Below are positions 1-6,988 of a stretch of 15,221 nucleotides of DNA, piece by piece (the first letter of the stretch is position 1; every line of letters begins with the position of its first letter). The notes below the pieces were generated by a model. The model did no database searches, was not told the DNA's origin, and saw only the letters and a list, made by a program, of their open reading frames with translations. Source of the DNA: Pedosphaera sp. (GTDB lineage: Bacteria; Verrucomicrobiota; Verrucomicrobiia; Limisphaerales; SXTU01); contig SIBB01000035.1 in the NCBI GenBank assembly GCA_009695395.1, positions 1 through 15,221 on the forward strand, given 5' to 3'. Made by a program: the position numbers and the translations under genes.

Positions 1-93
1 ATAGGCGGCGTAGTCGCGGAGGGTCGGCTCAATGCGCTCCTCCTCGTTGTAGGCGGGAATCAACAGGAGAACGCTGGGTTTCGGACTGGTCAC
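1..93 (-). CDS. Glycosyltransferase family 2, N-terminal fragment (gene runs off the left edge)
   Basis: The reverse strand reads a GTG start at 91-93 followed by 30 further codons to the window edge. The peptide contains SVLLLIPAYNEEERIEPTL, the first beta strand and nucleotide-sugar loop (PAYNEEERI) of GT-A fold family 2 glycosyltransferases. The EEERIxPTL form is common in dolichyl- or polyprenyl-phosphate sugar transferases that use UDP-glucose or GDP-mannose at the membrane. The catalytic DXD region and any membrane helices lie outside the window, so donor and acceptor cannot be assigned. The GTG start overlaps the TGA stop of the upstream thiD gene in a GTGA arrangement, which suggests translational coupling. 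The fold is clear from the motif, while the subfamily is inference. Confidence 0.8.
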   Translation of the reverse strand, partial: MTSPKPSVLLLIPAYNEEERIEPTLRDYAAY

Positions 94-935
94 GGCCGGT
101 GGGGATAGCAGAGGCGGCGCGCGGTGCGAAGCGGAAAAGAACAACCGGCGGCGGGGTTCAATACCGAATGCTTCCCGGCACGGACGCTGTGCGCGATGGC
201 GCGGGTGATGAAGTTCTTCGCGAGTTGCACGGCGCGCGGGAGGTCATGGCCAAGGGCGAGGTAGGCGGCGATGGCGGCGGAGTAGGTGCAGCCAGTGCCA
301 TGCGTCGAGACGCCCCGCACGAACGGGGCGGAGAGGAATAACTCAGTTTTCCCATCGAAGAAAATATCCACCGCGTCGCGCAGACCGCGCAGGTGGCCGC
401 CCTTCATCAACGCGGCGCAGTGGAAGCGCTGGTGAATCATTCGTGCGGCGGCCCGCAAGTCTTCCACGGACTTCAGCTTCGTGCCGACGAGGATTTCTGC
501 TTCGTCCAAGTTCGGCGTGATGAGCGTGGCCAGTGGGAGCAGTTCCGTTTGCAGTGCGCGGAGGGCGGCGGGCTTGAGCAGTCGCGCGCCGCTGGTGGCG
601 ACCATCACGGGGTCAACGACAAGAGGCGTCCTCCGTCCACGCTGCGTGCCGAAGAAGTCTGCGACGGCCCGGATGATGGCGGTGTCGAAGAGCATCCCGG
701 TCTTCACGGCGGTGGGGCGCAACTCGGCGAAGACGGCCTCGATTTGCGCGCGGACGATGGCGGGCTTCGCAGCCTGAATGGCGGAGATGCCTTTCGGGTT
801 CTGCGCCGTCAGGCAGGTGATGGCGCTGGTGCCATGGACTCCGAGGGCCGCGAATGTCTTGAGGTCCGCTTGGATGCCCGCGCCGCCGCCGCTGTCAGAG
901 CCGGCGATGGTGAGGACGATGGGGAGCGGCTTCAT
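90..935 (-). CDS. thiD: Hydroxymethylpyrimidine/phosphomethylpyrimidine kinase
   Basis: ThiD phosphorylates 4-amino-5-hydroxymethyl-2-methylpyrimidine and then its monophosphate to give HMP-PP, the pyrimidine half of thiamin, in the cytoplasm. The 281-residue protein is a full-length ribokinase-like kinase. It has the substrate loop TIAGSDSGGGAGIQADLKTF (residues 9-28), KTGML (78-82), VVDPVMVATSG (106-116), the TPNLDEAEIL strand (140-149) and the anion-hole/catalytic motif THGTGC (211-216), with Cys216 in the usual place. Past about residue 255 there is a tail without recognisable family sequence, ending by overlapping the next gene by 4 bp. ATG at 933-935 starts directly on the conserved KPLPIVLTIAGSDSG. 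There is no Shine-Dalgarno sequence upstream, only CT-rich sequence, and no TPP-riboswitch-like leader. No other thiamin gene is nearby, so this is an isolated pathway gene probably transcribed with its neighbours. Confidence 0.96.
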   Translation of the reverse strand: MKPLPIVLTIAGSDSGGGAGIQADLKTFAALGVHGTSAITCLTAQNPKGISAIQAAKPAIVRAQIEAVFAELRPTAVKTGMLFDTAIIRAVADFFGTQRGRRTPLVVDPVMVATSGARLLKPAALRALQTELLPLATLITPNLDEAEILVGTKLKSVEDLRAAARMIHQRFHCAALMKGGHLRGLRDAVDIFFDGKTELFLSAPFVRGVSTHGTGCTYSAAIAAYLALGHDLPRAVQLAKNFITRAIAHSVRAGKHSVLNPAAGCSFPLRTARRLCYPHRP

Positions 936-956
936 AGGAAGGAGAACAGGATTAGG

Positions 957-995
957 ATTACGAGCAGGAGAACCGCTTCGGCTCCTGATCGTAAT
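957..995 (-). other. Strong intergenic hairpin between the isomerase gene and thiD
   Basis: On the plus strand the left arm ATTACGAGCAGGAG (957-970) pairs with CTCCTGATCGTAAT (982-995) at 13 of 14 positions. The 11-base loop (971-981) can add a CCG/CGG stem with a CTT tip. The flanks carry GGATTA twice in tandem (949-960) and a second AGGAG-type module. There is no T-tract after the stem in the minus direction, so it is a poor classical terminator. It could be an attenuator, an mRNA-stabilising stem, or one copy of a dispersed palindrome. Confidence 0.6.
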
Positions 996-1010
996 GCTGC
1001 TCCTTTCCCC

Positions 1011-2051
1011 TCACTTGTATTTCGCGTCGAGGATTTCCACGCCCGCCTCTTTCTTCACCGCTTCCAGATACGCGGGCAGTCGCTTGTCCGCCTCTTCCTG
1101 CTGGAGGTTGTCCCGGAGGCGATCCTTGACCTTGGCAAACTCGAGCTTTCCCGCCGCGTTGCGCTCCAGAACCTTGATGATGTGGTAGCCGAACTTGGTC
1201 GTGACCACGTCGCTGATCTGGCCGAGGCTCATACTGAAGGCGGCAGTCTCGAACTCGACCGCCATCTGGCCGCGCGGGAAGACGTATTCGCCGCCGCGTT
1301 CTTTCGAGCCGGGGTCTTGGGAAAATTCCTTCGCCAGTTTGCCGAAGTCCTCACCAGCTCGCGCGCGCTTGAGCAGGGCCTCGATCAAAGCACGCTGGGC
1401 CTTCTGCTTGTCGGGCGGCAGCTCCTGTTTCGAGGCCAGTTCCACGGTCGTCAGCAGGATGTGCGCGGCGCGCACCGTCTCCGGCTGCTCGAAGCGCTTG
1501 GGGTTCTCGTCGTAAAACTTCTGCACCTGCTCGGGCGTGATGGGAATGGTCGCGCGCACCTCGCGATTCACGACCTCCTCGACGATGGCGCGATCAGTGA
1601 ACTGCTCGGTGAACGCCTCGGGCGTCATGCCCATCGCCTGCACCTGCCGACGGAAGCCCTCGATGGAGCCGGCCTGCTTTAGGAAATCGCCGAGCAGTTT
1701 GTCGGATGCCGCTTTTCCCTTGGCCTTGTCGGCCTCGAGGGCCTTGCGCTTGAGCACCTCCACGACGATGAGTCGGTCGAGCAGTTTCTTCTCCACCTCC
1801 AGCCGTTTTTCCTCCGGCGGCGGCGACTGTCCGCGCGATGCGGCGGCGGTGCGGAAATTCAGAAACGCCTCGTCGAGCTGCTTGCTGTTCACCTCAAACC
1901 CCTTCCCCTTCGCGAGCACGGTGGGAGGAAAGAGGCTGTCATTGCTGACAACCGGCTTGGGCAGCAGCGGCACGACGGCGGGCTTGGCGTCCTTGGGGTC
2001 CGCGGCGAGGGCGGCGGTGGCGATGAGCAGGAGCGGAACGAACGATTTCAT
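1011..2051 (-). CDS. Secreted parvulin-type peptidyl-prolyl cis-trans isomerase (SurA/PrsA-like)
   Basis: This is a 346-residue exported foldase. Residues 1-16 are a Sec signal peptide (MKSFVPLLLIATAALA, likely cut before AD), followed by a proline-rich linker. Residues 50-185 form a charged helical chaperone-like region resembling SurA_N (KLLDRLIVVEVL, ITPEQVQKFYDENP). Residues 191-297 are one parvulin/rotamase domain, with AHILL (His197), FGKLAKEFSQDPGSKERGG, FPRGQMAVEFE and FGYHIIKV (287-294), all family signature segments. A short C-terminal helix follows. The single rotamase domain is closer to PrsA or PpiC-type proteins than to two-domain SurA. It probably assists folding of outer-membrane or periplasmic proteins. 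The gene lies 13 bp downstream of serA on the same strand, which suggests cotranscription. ATG at 2049-2051 is chosen because it begins the signal peptide. No Shine-Dalgarno sequence is visible. Confidence 0.92.
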   Translation of the reverse strand: MKSFVPLLLIATAALAADPKDAKPAVVPLLPKPVVSNDSLFPPTVLAKGKGFEVNSKQLDEAFLNFRTAAASRGQSPPPEEKRLEVEKKLLDRLIVVEVLKRKALEADKAKGKAASDKLLGDFLKQAGSIEGFRRQVQAMGMTPEAFTEQFTDRAIVEEVVNREVRATIPITPEQVQKFYDENPKRFEQPETVRAAHILLTTVELASKQELPPDKQKAQRALIEALLKRARAGEDFGKLAKEFSQDPGSKERGGEYVFPRGQMAVEFETAAFSMSLGQISDVVTTKFGYHIIKVLERNAAGKLEFAKVKDRLRDNLQQEEADKRLPAYLEAVKKEAGVEILDAKYK

Positions 2052-2064
2052 GAGGGGAACGGGT

Positions 2065-3663
2065 TCAGAGTTTCACCACGCGGACATTGCTGAAGACGGA
2101 ATCGCGACGGAGTTCTTCGAGCAGCTCCGCTGGTGGCTCGCTGTCCACATGAAAGACCGAGAGCGCGTGGCCGCCCGCGTGGTCGCGGCTCAGACTGAGG
2201 TTAGCGATGTTGACCTTGTGCTTGCTCAACAGCGTGCCGACGTAGCCGACGATGCCGGTCCGGTCCGAGTTGTTGAACATCAGGAACGTGCCGTGGATGG
2301 GGATCTCCAGCGCGCTGCTGAAGAGCCGGACGATGCGCGGGTTGTTCGGCGAGCCGAAGAACGTGCCGCCCGCCGAGCCGACCTTCTCCTCGCCCTTGAA
2401 GAGCTGCACGTGCAGCCACTCGTTGAACGTGACGGGTTCGTTCGACCGCTTCTCCTCGACGCTAATGCCGAGCGTGCTGGCGATGCCGCGCACGTTGATG
2501 TGGTTCAAGTCTTTCACCGCCGCGCGGGCGAGGAAGCCCATGAGCACGGAGCGCGTGATGGGGTCGATGTTCGGCAACTCCTGCGCCTTGCCGCCGTAGG
2601 TGATGTGCGCGCGGTCCACCTGCTGCGGGACGACCTGCGCGAGCAGCTTGCCCAGCGCCTCGCCGAGGGCCATGTAAGGCTTCACCTGCTCGTAGGTGCG
2701 CGCGTCGAGGAACGGCAGGTTCACCGCGTTGCGCACCTCGCCGGTGAGCAGGTAGGCAGTGATGACTTCGGCCACTTCGATGCCGCACTTCTCCTGCGCC
2801 TCCTCGGAGCTCGCGCCCAAGTGCGGCGTGAGGATGAGCGAGGGGTGCTTGCGGAAGGGATGGTCCGCCACCATCGGCTCGACGCAGAACACGTCCAGTG
2901 CGGCGGAAGCGACTTTCTTCGAGTCGAGCGCGGCGAGCAGGTCGTTCTCCGCAATGATTTCGCCGCGCGCGCAGTTCACGATGCGCACGCCGGGCTTCAT
3001 CTTTGAGAATGCCGCCGTGTTCAGCATCCCGCGCGTCTGCTCCGTGACCGGCAGGTGGATGGTGATGAAGTCCGCGTGCTCGTAAATCGCGTCCACGTCC
3101 GCCGCGAGCGAGAAGCCGAGCGATTTCGCGCGGTCTTCGGTGAGGAAGGGGTCGTAAGCCAGCACCTTCATGCCGAAGGCCAGGGCGCGCTTGCCCACCT
3201 CGGTGCCGATGCGGCCCGCACCGAGCACGCCGAGCGTCTTGCCGTGCAGCTCCACGCCCATGAAAAGCTTGCGGTCCCACTTGCCGGCGACCATCGAGCC
3301 GTGCGCCTGCGGGACCTTCCGGGCGAGGTTGAGAATCATCGCGAAGCTCAACTCCGCCGTGGTGAGCGTGTTGCCGGCGGGGGTGTTCATCACCACCACG
3401 CCGCGCTGGGTGGCGGCTTCCACATCCACGTTGTCCACGCCCACGCCGGCGCGGCCCACGACGCGAAGCTTGGTGGCGGCTTCGAGGACTTTCTTCGACA
3501 CCTTTGTCTCCGAACGCACGACCATCGCCTCCACATCAGCAACGATGGGCAGGAGCTCGGCCTCGGACAGGCGCTTGTCCAGCACCGTGACCTGGAATTC
3601 TGGTCGCTGCCGAAACAGCTCGATGCCCTTCGGCGAAATTGGGTCGCAAATCAGAACCTTCAT
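2065..3663 (-). CDS. serA: D-3-phosphoglycerate dehydrogenase
   Basis: SerA oxidises 3-phosphoglycerate to 3-phosphohydroxypyruvate with NAD, the first committed step of serine synthesis in the cytoplasm. Starting at the ATG at 3661-3663 (MKVLICDPISPKG) gives 532 residues, typical of the long type 1 enzyme. The substrate domain contains VGRAGVGVDNVD and NTPAGNT. The NAD Rossmann motif GAGRIG is at 148-153, with Asp171 after the second strand. The catalytic triad is Arg233 (CARGE), Glu262 (VEP) and His281 (TPHLGAS). An allosteric-substrate-binding domain spans about 320-450, and a C-terminal ACT domain, the usual serine-sensing module, about 455-530. The frame stays open upstream to a TTG at 3703-3705, but those 14 residues fall outside the conserved fold. 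That TTG also coincides with a possible -35 box, so I reject the longer form. The parvulin isomerase gene follows after 13 bp. Confidence 0.97.
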   Translation of the reverse strand: MKVLICDPISPKGIELFRQRPEFQVTVLDKRLSEAELLPIVADVEAMVVRSETKVSKKVLEAATKLRVVGRAGVGVDNVDVEAATQRGVVVMNTPAGNTLTTAELSFAMILNLARKVPQAHGSMVAGKWDRKLFMGVELHGKTLGVLGAGRIGTEVGKRALAFGMKVLAYDPFLTEDRAKSLGFSLAADVDAIYEHADFITIHLPVTEQTRGMLNTAAFSKMKPGVRIVNCARGEIIAENDLLAALDSKKVASAALDVFCVEPMVADHPFRKHPSLILTPHLGASSEEAQEKCGIEVAEVITAYLLTGEVRNAVNLPFLDARTYEQVKPYMALGEALGKLLAQVVPQQVDRAHITYGGKAQELPNIDPITRSVLMGFLARAAVKDLNHINVRGIASTLGISVEEKRSNEPVTFNEWLHVQLFKGEEKVGSAGGTFFGSPNNPRIVRLFSSALEIPIHGTFLMFNNSDRTGIVGYVGTLLSKHKVNIANLSLSRDHAGGHALSVFHVDSEPPAELLEELRRDSVFSNVRVVKL

Positions 3664-3676
3664 AATCAGGGCGCGG

Positions 3677-3705
3677 AGCTTAGGAGAGGGTGAGGAGCCG
3701 GTCAA
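3677..3705 (-). promoter_or_regulatory. Candidate sigma-70-type promoter for serA, nearly leaderless
   Basis: On the minus strand TTGACC (3700-3705) lies exactly 17 bp from TAAGCT (3677-3682). The -35 box matches the consensus at five of six positions, while the -10 box matches only three. A start about seven bases past the -10 box would leave roughly six bases before the serA ATG at 3663. This fits the lack of a Shine-Dalgarno sequence there. It is a prediction from pattern only. Confidence 0.35.
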
Positions 3706-3736
3706 ATGTTCATGGGGTGGCTTTCACGTGGCTCCT
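3693..3736. other. Inverted repeat around the serA promoter region
   Basis: AGGAGCC (3693-3699) and GGCTCCT (3730-3736) are perfect reverse complements separated by 30 bases. The left arm falls within the spacer of the candidate serA promoter. The arms could be an operator dyad or chance. The rest of the 131-bp gap between the cytochrome gene and serA shows no ORF that I can support. Confidence 0.3.
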
Positions 3737-3794
3737 GTCCTTAGCACGCGGCCAAGTGCAAGAATCGCCCACCGTGAACGCCAGCTCAAGCGCC

Positions 3795-5753
3795 TCACGG
3801 TCCTGCCGGCGGCGTGGCCTTGTCGCCGAGGCGGAAGAACTGCCAGAAGGCGTCGAGCTGCTTGGCGGTGTCGCCGCCGAGCACATCGGGCAGCGGGCTG
3901 GAGCCGTCGTCTTGGAAATACACCGGCATCTTAGTCTGCGGGTCGATGCGCAGCGGGTTGCGCGTCCATCGCTCGTAGTAGGCGCGCTGGATGCGCTCGA
4001 CCGAGTAGGAGAAGTTGATGCCCTCGCTCTCGAAGACTTGCGCGGCCTTCGCCGTGCCGACGGAGTGGCACGAGATGCAGGAGAAGCCGCCGTCCACGCC
4101 GATGAGTTTCTGCCCGACCTTCGCAAGCTCGACGTCGAGCGGCGGCTCGGCGGGCGTCTGCGGCGGAAAACCATGCGTCATCGCGAGGCCGATGGCGAAG
4201 TCGGCGGCATACTTCGGGAAGGCGGGCATGCGGTGCGCGAGCCAGTGGCGCGGCTTGTATTTGGTTTCGCCAGCGATGAACTGCGCCATCCACTCGGGCT
4301 TCAACTTGCCGCCGAGCAGTTCGTAGCGGGTGAAGCCATCGAGCTGGCCGTGGCAACTGGTGCAGTTCAAGTTCCGTGCCTGCCTGTCGGCGAACTCGAC
4401 GGGGACGTGGCGCTTCAACGACGCGCGATCCGTGGCGGCGAATGCTTGCAGCGCCTCGCGCTCGGCCCTGGCAAAGTCGTAGTGCGGCGCCTTGCCCGCA
4501 GCCGCTTCGGCGAGGCAGCCAGCGGTCCACTGCCCGGCGGCCAACTCGGCCAGCGGCTTTGCCTTAAACTGGTTGTCGAGCTTGAGCGTGTGGCAGTTGA
4601 GGCAGCCACTACTCTGCACGAGCTCCTTGCCGCGCGTGAGAATGGCGGCGTCGGTCGGGGGGCCCGGCTGCTTGGCCATCAGCGCGATGGAGGAGAGGAA
4701 GCCAGCAAGCTGCTCGGCCTCGCCGTCCTTGAAATTAAACTTCGGCATCCGTGTCCACGCGTAGTGCGTGCCGGGGTTCTTGAGGAAGGCGAGCAGCGCG
4801 GCGGGCGGGAACTTGGCGTTGACGTGCGTAAGATTGAGCTTCTTGGCGTCGGGGTCGCCGATGTTCGGCACGTTGTGGCAGCCGGTGCAGTGCAGCGCCT
4901 CAACAAGCTTCTTCCCGGACTCAATGGATTCGTCGTCCTTCTTCAACTCACCAGCCGGAGCCGCGCCGGTCTGCGACGCGAGAAACGCGGCGATGGCCTC
5001 CGCGTCCGCCTGTGCGGTCGGGCCGTGCAGCAGCTTGGGCATCGTGGCGGTGGCGCGCTGGGCCTTCGGGTCGAGAATCCAATTCGCCATCCAGCCGAAG
5101 TGCCGTCGCACACCGATGCCCTCGAAGCTCGGCGCATCCATCGTCAGCTCCGGCGCGCCGGCGTCGGTGGTGTGGCACTTCGCGCAGCGGGCCTCGAAGA
5201 ACAGCTCGCGTCCAAGTCGCAGCTTGTTCTGTTGCACGAGCGATTCGTTTGCGACGGCGCGGCTGACCATGCCGGCGTGGACCGGTTCCCAAAGCGATCC
5301 CTTCTCCGACCACAGCAGGCGCAACATCGCATCACCGCTGGCCGGGCTGGTGAAGGTAACTTTGAGGGCGTTGTTGCCCTTGCCGAGGCGGACGGGCTTG
5401 GTCGGCTCGCTGGCTTTTTTCCCGTCGCCGGTGAATTCGAGGACGATGTTCGTGCCCAGCTCGACCTTGACCGTGCCGCTGGCCTCGGCCTTGAAAAGGT
5501 AGTCGCCGCGCAAATCCACGGAGATGAAGCCGGTGAATGTCGCGGTGAACTTGCCAGCGCTGAGAAACGGCGTGGGCGGCTGTCCAGCGGGGACGTAGAG
5601 CCATGCGTTCGGCGCGGAGACGGTGTCGCTCGCCGCACCGACGGTGTAGGTCAGCGCGAGGCCCGGCTCGGTCTTCACGGGCTGTGCGAGAGCGGACGCG
5701 GCGAGGAACGCGGCGACAAAGAGGCTGCGGAAAATAAGTTGTGTCATCGTCAT
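3795..5753 (-). CDS. Secreted pentahaem cytochrome c with N-terminal PA14-like domain
   Basis: The 652-residue protein carries a Sec signal peptide (1-23, cut after SALA before QPV). Residues about 28-155 form a PA14-like beta domain (GLALTYTV, FTGFISVDLRGDYLFKAEASG, LRLLWSEKG), which commonly binds carbohydrate in this kind of fusion. Five c-type haem sites follow: CAKCH (190-194), CTGCH (289-293), CLNCH (384-388), CTSCH (464-468) and CISCH (559-563). Four are followed by Met-Pro segments that probably supply the distal ligand: Met238, Met336, Met509 and Met609. Segment three has none. The near-regular spacing suggests repeated monohaem modules or paired dihaem units. It is probably a periplasmic or surface electron-transfer protein working with a polysaccharide- or sugar-oxidising system, but no partner dehydrogenase lies next to it. 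The LacI regulator gene upstream on the same strand may control it. Start ATG at 5753; a second in-frame ATG lies at 5747. Confidence 0.9.
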   Translation of the reverse strand: MTMTQLIFRSLFVAAFLAASALAQPVKTEPGLALTYTVGAASDTVSAPNAWLYVPAGQPPTPFLSAGKFTATFTGFISVDLRGDYLFKAEASGTVKVELGTNIVLEFTGDGKKASEPTKPVRLGKGNNALKVTFTSPASGDAMLRLLWSEKGSLWEPVHAGMVSRAVANESLVQQNKLRLGRELFFEARCAKCHTTDAGAPELTMDAPSFEGIGVRRHFGWMANWILDPKAQRATATMPKLLHGPTAQADAEAIAAFLASQTGAAPAGELKKDDESIESGKKLVEALHCTGCHNVPNIGDPDAKKLNLTHVNAKFPPAALLAFLKNPGTHYAWTRMPKFNFKDGEAEQLAGFLSSIALMAKQPGPPTDAAILTRGKELVQSSGCLNCHTLKLDNQFKAKPLAELAAGQWTAGCLAEAAAGKAPHYDFARAEREALQAFAATDRASLKRHVPVEFADRQARNLNCTSCHGQLDGFTRYELLGGKLKPEWMAQFIAGETKYKPRHWLAHRMPAFPKYAADFAIGLAMTHGFPPQTPAEPPLDVELAKVGQKLIGVDGGFSCISCHSVGTAKAAQVFESEGINFSYSVERIQRAYYERWTRNPLRIDPQTKMPVYFQDDGSSPLPDVLGGDTAKQLDAFWQFFRLGDKATPPAGP

Positions 5754-5839
5754 GGGCGCACGCTCAGGCGAAACGCTCGGAGGGTTGTAGCGATTTCCGG
5801 ACGGGAGACAAGCGCGGCGGGAGGTGGCTGAACGGTCAT
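5750..5839 (-). CDS. Possible 29-codon leader ORF overlapping the cytochrome start
   Basis: An ATG at 5837-5839 opens a 29-residue frame (MTVQPPPAALVSRPEIATTL and nine more residues) whose TGA stop at 5750-5752 overlaps the cytochrome ATG as ATGA. This geometry allows termination-reinitiation coupling, which would compensate for the missing Shine-Dalgarno sequence. The peptide has no known family, and open frames this short are frequent by chance at this GC content. I list it as a candidate only. Confidence 0.2.
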   Translation of the reverse strand: MTVQPPPAALVSRPEIATTLRAFRLSVRP

Positions 5840-5892
5840 GACGCGGCCGCTTTCTAGATGAGTCACCAGTCGCGACCCCCCTTCGATGGAAC

Positions 5893-6930
5893 CTACTTCT
5901 TCACCGGAGCCGCCGTGCTCTGGCGGATGACGATGTCGGCAGACAAGCGCTTGGACTCGGCCTTCTCCCCGCGCAGCTTCGCCAGCATCAACTCCATCGC
6001 GGCCACGCCGAGGCGGAACTTGGGCTGCCGCACGGTCGTAAGTGGCACGCGGAAATGCTCGCTCACCAGAATATTTCCGAAACCAGCGAGCGAATAATCC
6101 TGTGGGATCTTCAAGCCCTGTTGCAACAGCAGGCTCCCTACGCCGATGGCGACCAAGTCGTTGACGGCCTGAATGGCGGTGGCGTCGGTGGCCTCGCCGA
6201 GGAATTGCACCGCGGTCTTCTCACCTTCCTCGATGGTCGATCCGGCTTGGAAGATGAGCCGGTCGTCGAACTCCACCTTCGCCTCGCGCAGCGCCTTCTT
6301 GTAGCCGGCGAAACGGTCCAGCGCCCACGGGGCCGACTGCGGCCCAGCAAAGAACGCGATCCGCCGGTGGCCGAGATCGAGCAGGTGGCGTGTGACGTCC
6401 GCCGAGGCAGTCGCGTCGTCGCCCTCGACGCACGGGAAGCCCGCACAGAACTTCGCGCGCGAACCGAGGATCACCACCGGCACGCCGTTGCCTTGCAGCT
6501 CGTCGTAAATCTTGACGTTCGTTTCCATGCGCGACGCGGGCGAGATGAACAAGCCGTCCACGCGCCGCGACAACAGCCGCCGGATGCACTGGTCCTCCCG
6601 TGTGGCGTCATTGTGCGAGTGGAGCAACAGCAACGCGTAGCCGTGCTGGTAGGCCCATTCCTCGATAGCCATGACCAGCCGCGCAAAGATGGGGTTGGTC
6701 AGAGTCGGGATGATCAAGCCCAGCAGCCGCATGCTGCGCGTGCGCAGGCCTGCGGCGGCGGCGTCGGGCACGTAGCCCATCTCCTCGGCGAGTTGCCGGA
6801 TGCGCGCCTTGGTGGCCACGGAGATATCCTTCGCATCGCGCAGCGCCTTGGAGACAGTCATCACGGAGCAACCCGCGCGGCTGGATATGTCTTTGAGGCG
6901 GACCATGGTTTTAGCGGAAGCCAGCAGCAT
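5893..6930 (-). CDS. LacI-family transcriptional regulator
   Basis: This is a sugar-type repressor or activator. Counting from the ATG at 6930 (345 residues), the N-terminal helix-turn-helix and hinge span about 10-66 (VRLKDISSRAGCSVMTVSKAL, then MGYVPDAAAAGLRTR). A periplasmic-binding-protein-like effector domain covers about 68-340 (LLGLIIPTLTNPIFARLV, LGHRRIAFFAGP, NDLVAIGVGSLLLQQGLKIPQDYSLAGFGN). The second ATG at 6904-6906 (MVRLKDIS) gives 337 residues and starts exactly on the helix-turn-helix as most relatives do. The first ATG has a GAAGG-like sequence four bases upstream, so either start is possible. The effector is unknown. The natural target is the cytochrome gene 139 bp downstream or the regulator itself, but I did not find a convincing LacI-type operator palindrome. 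The 139-bp gap downstream holds only the possible leader ORF noted separately. Confidence 0.93.
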   Translation of the reverse strand: MLLASAKTMVRLKDISSRAGCSVMTVSKALRDAKDISVATKARIRQLAEEMGYVPDAAAAGLRTRSMRLLGLIIPTLTNPIFARLVMAIEEWAYQHGYALLLLHSHNDATREDQCIRRLLSRRVDGLFISPASRMETNVKIYDELQGNGVPVVILGSRAKFCAGFPCVEGDDATASADVTRHLLDLGHRRIAFFAGPQSAPWALDRFAGYKKALREAKVEFDDRLIFQAGSTIEEGEKTAVQFLGEATDATAIQAVNDLVAIGVGSLLLQQGLKIPQDYSLAGFGNILVSEHFRVPLTTVRQPKFRLGVAAMELMLAKLRGEKAESKRLSADIVIRQSTAAPVKK

Positions 6931-6988
6931 TCAGCCTTCAGCCAAGAGCGAGCTGTGAGTGAAGGTTGGCCGAGGGCACGAGCGAACT

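Noticed and set aside
393..1682. A 429-codon plus-strand open frame antisense to thiD and the isomerase
   Set aside because: It crosses two well-supported minus-strand genes and their intergenic hairpin, and its product has skewed Arg/Gly/Ala/His-rich composition with no motif. It is a GC-driven shadow frame.
3664..3705. Extended serA start at TTG 3705
   Set aside because: The extra 14 residues precede the conserved MKVLICDP start, are not typical of SerA, and overlap a promoter-like -35 element.
5769..5795. AAACGCT and AGCGATTT near the cytochrome start as a LacI-type operator
   Set aside because: The half-sites differ by an inserted base and lack a compact central CG dyad, which is too weak to call without footprinting.
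3690..5831. A 713-codon plus-strand open frame antisense to the cytochrome gene
   Set aside because: The opposite strand encodes five CXXCH motifs, a signal peptide and a PA14-like domain. The plus-strand product is low-complexity Arg/Val/Gly-rich with no recognisable domain.
5843..5850. GCGGCCGC near TCTAGA upstream of the cytochrome gene, possibly a cloning-vector trace
   Set aside because: The sites are isolated, with no flanking vector sequence, and an 8-bp GC palindrome is not surprising at this GC content.
6935..6970. CCTTCA/TGAAGG and GCCAA/TTGGC complementary pairs upstream of the LacI start
   Set aside because: The two pairs cross each other and cannot form one hairpin. Each is only 5-6 bp, so chance is likely.
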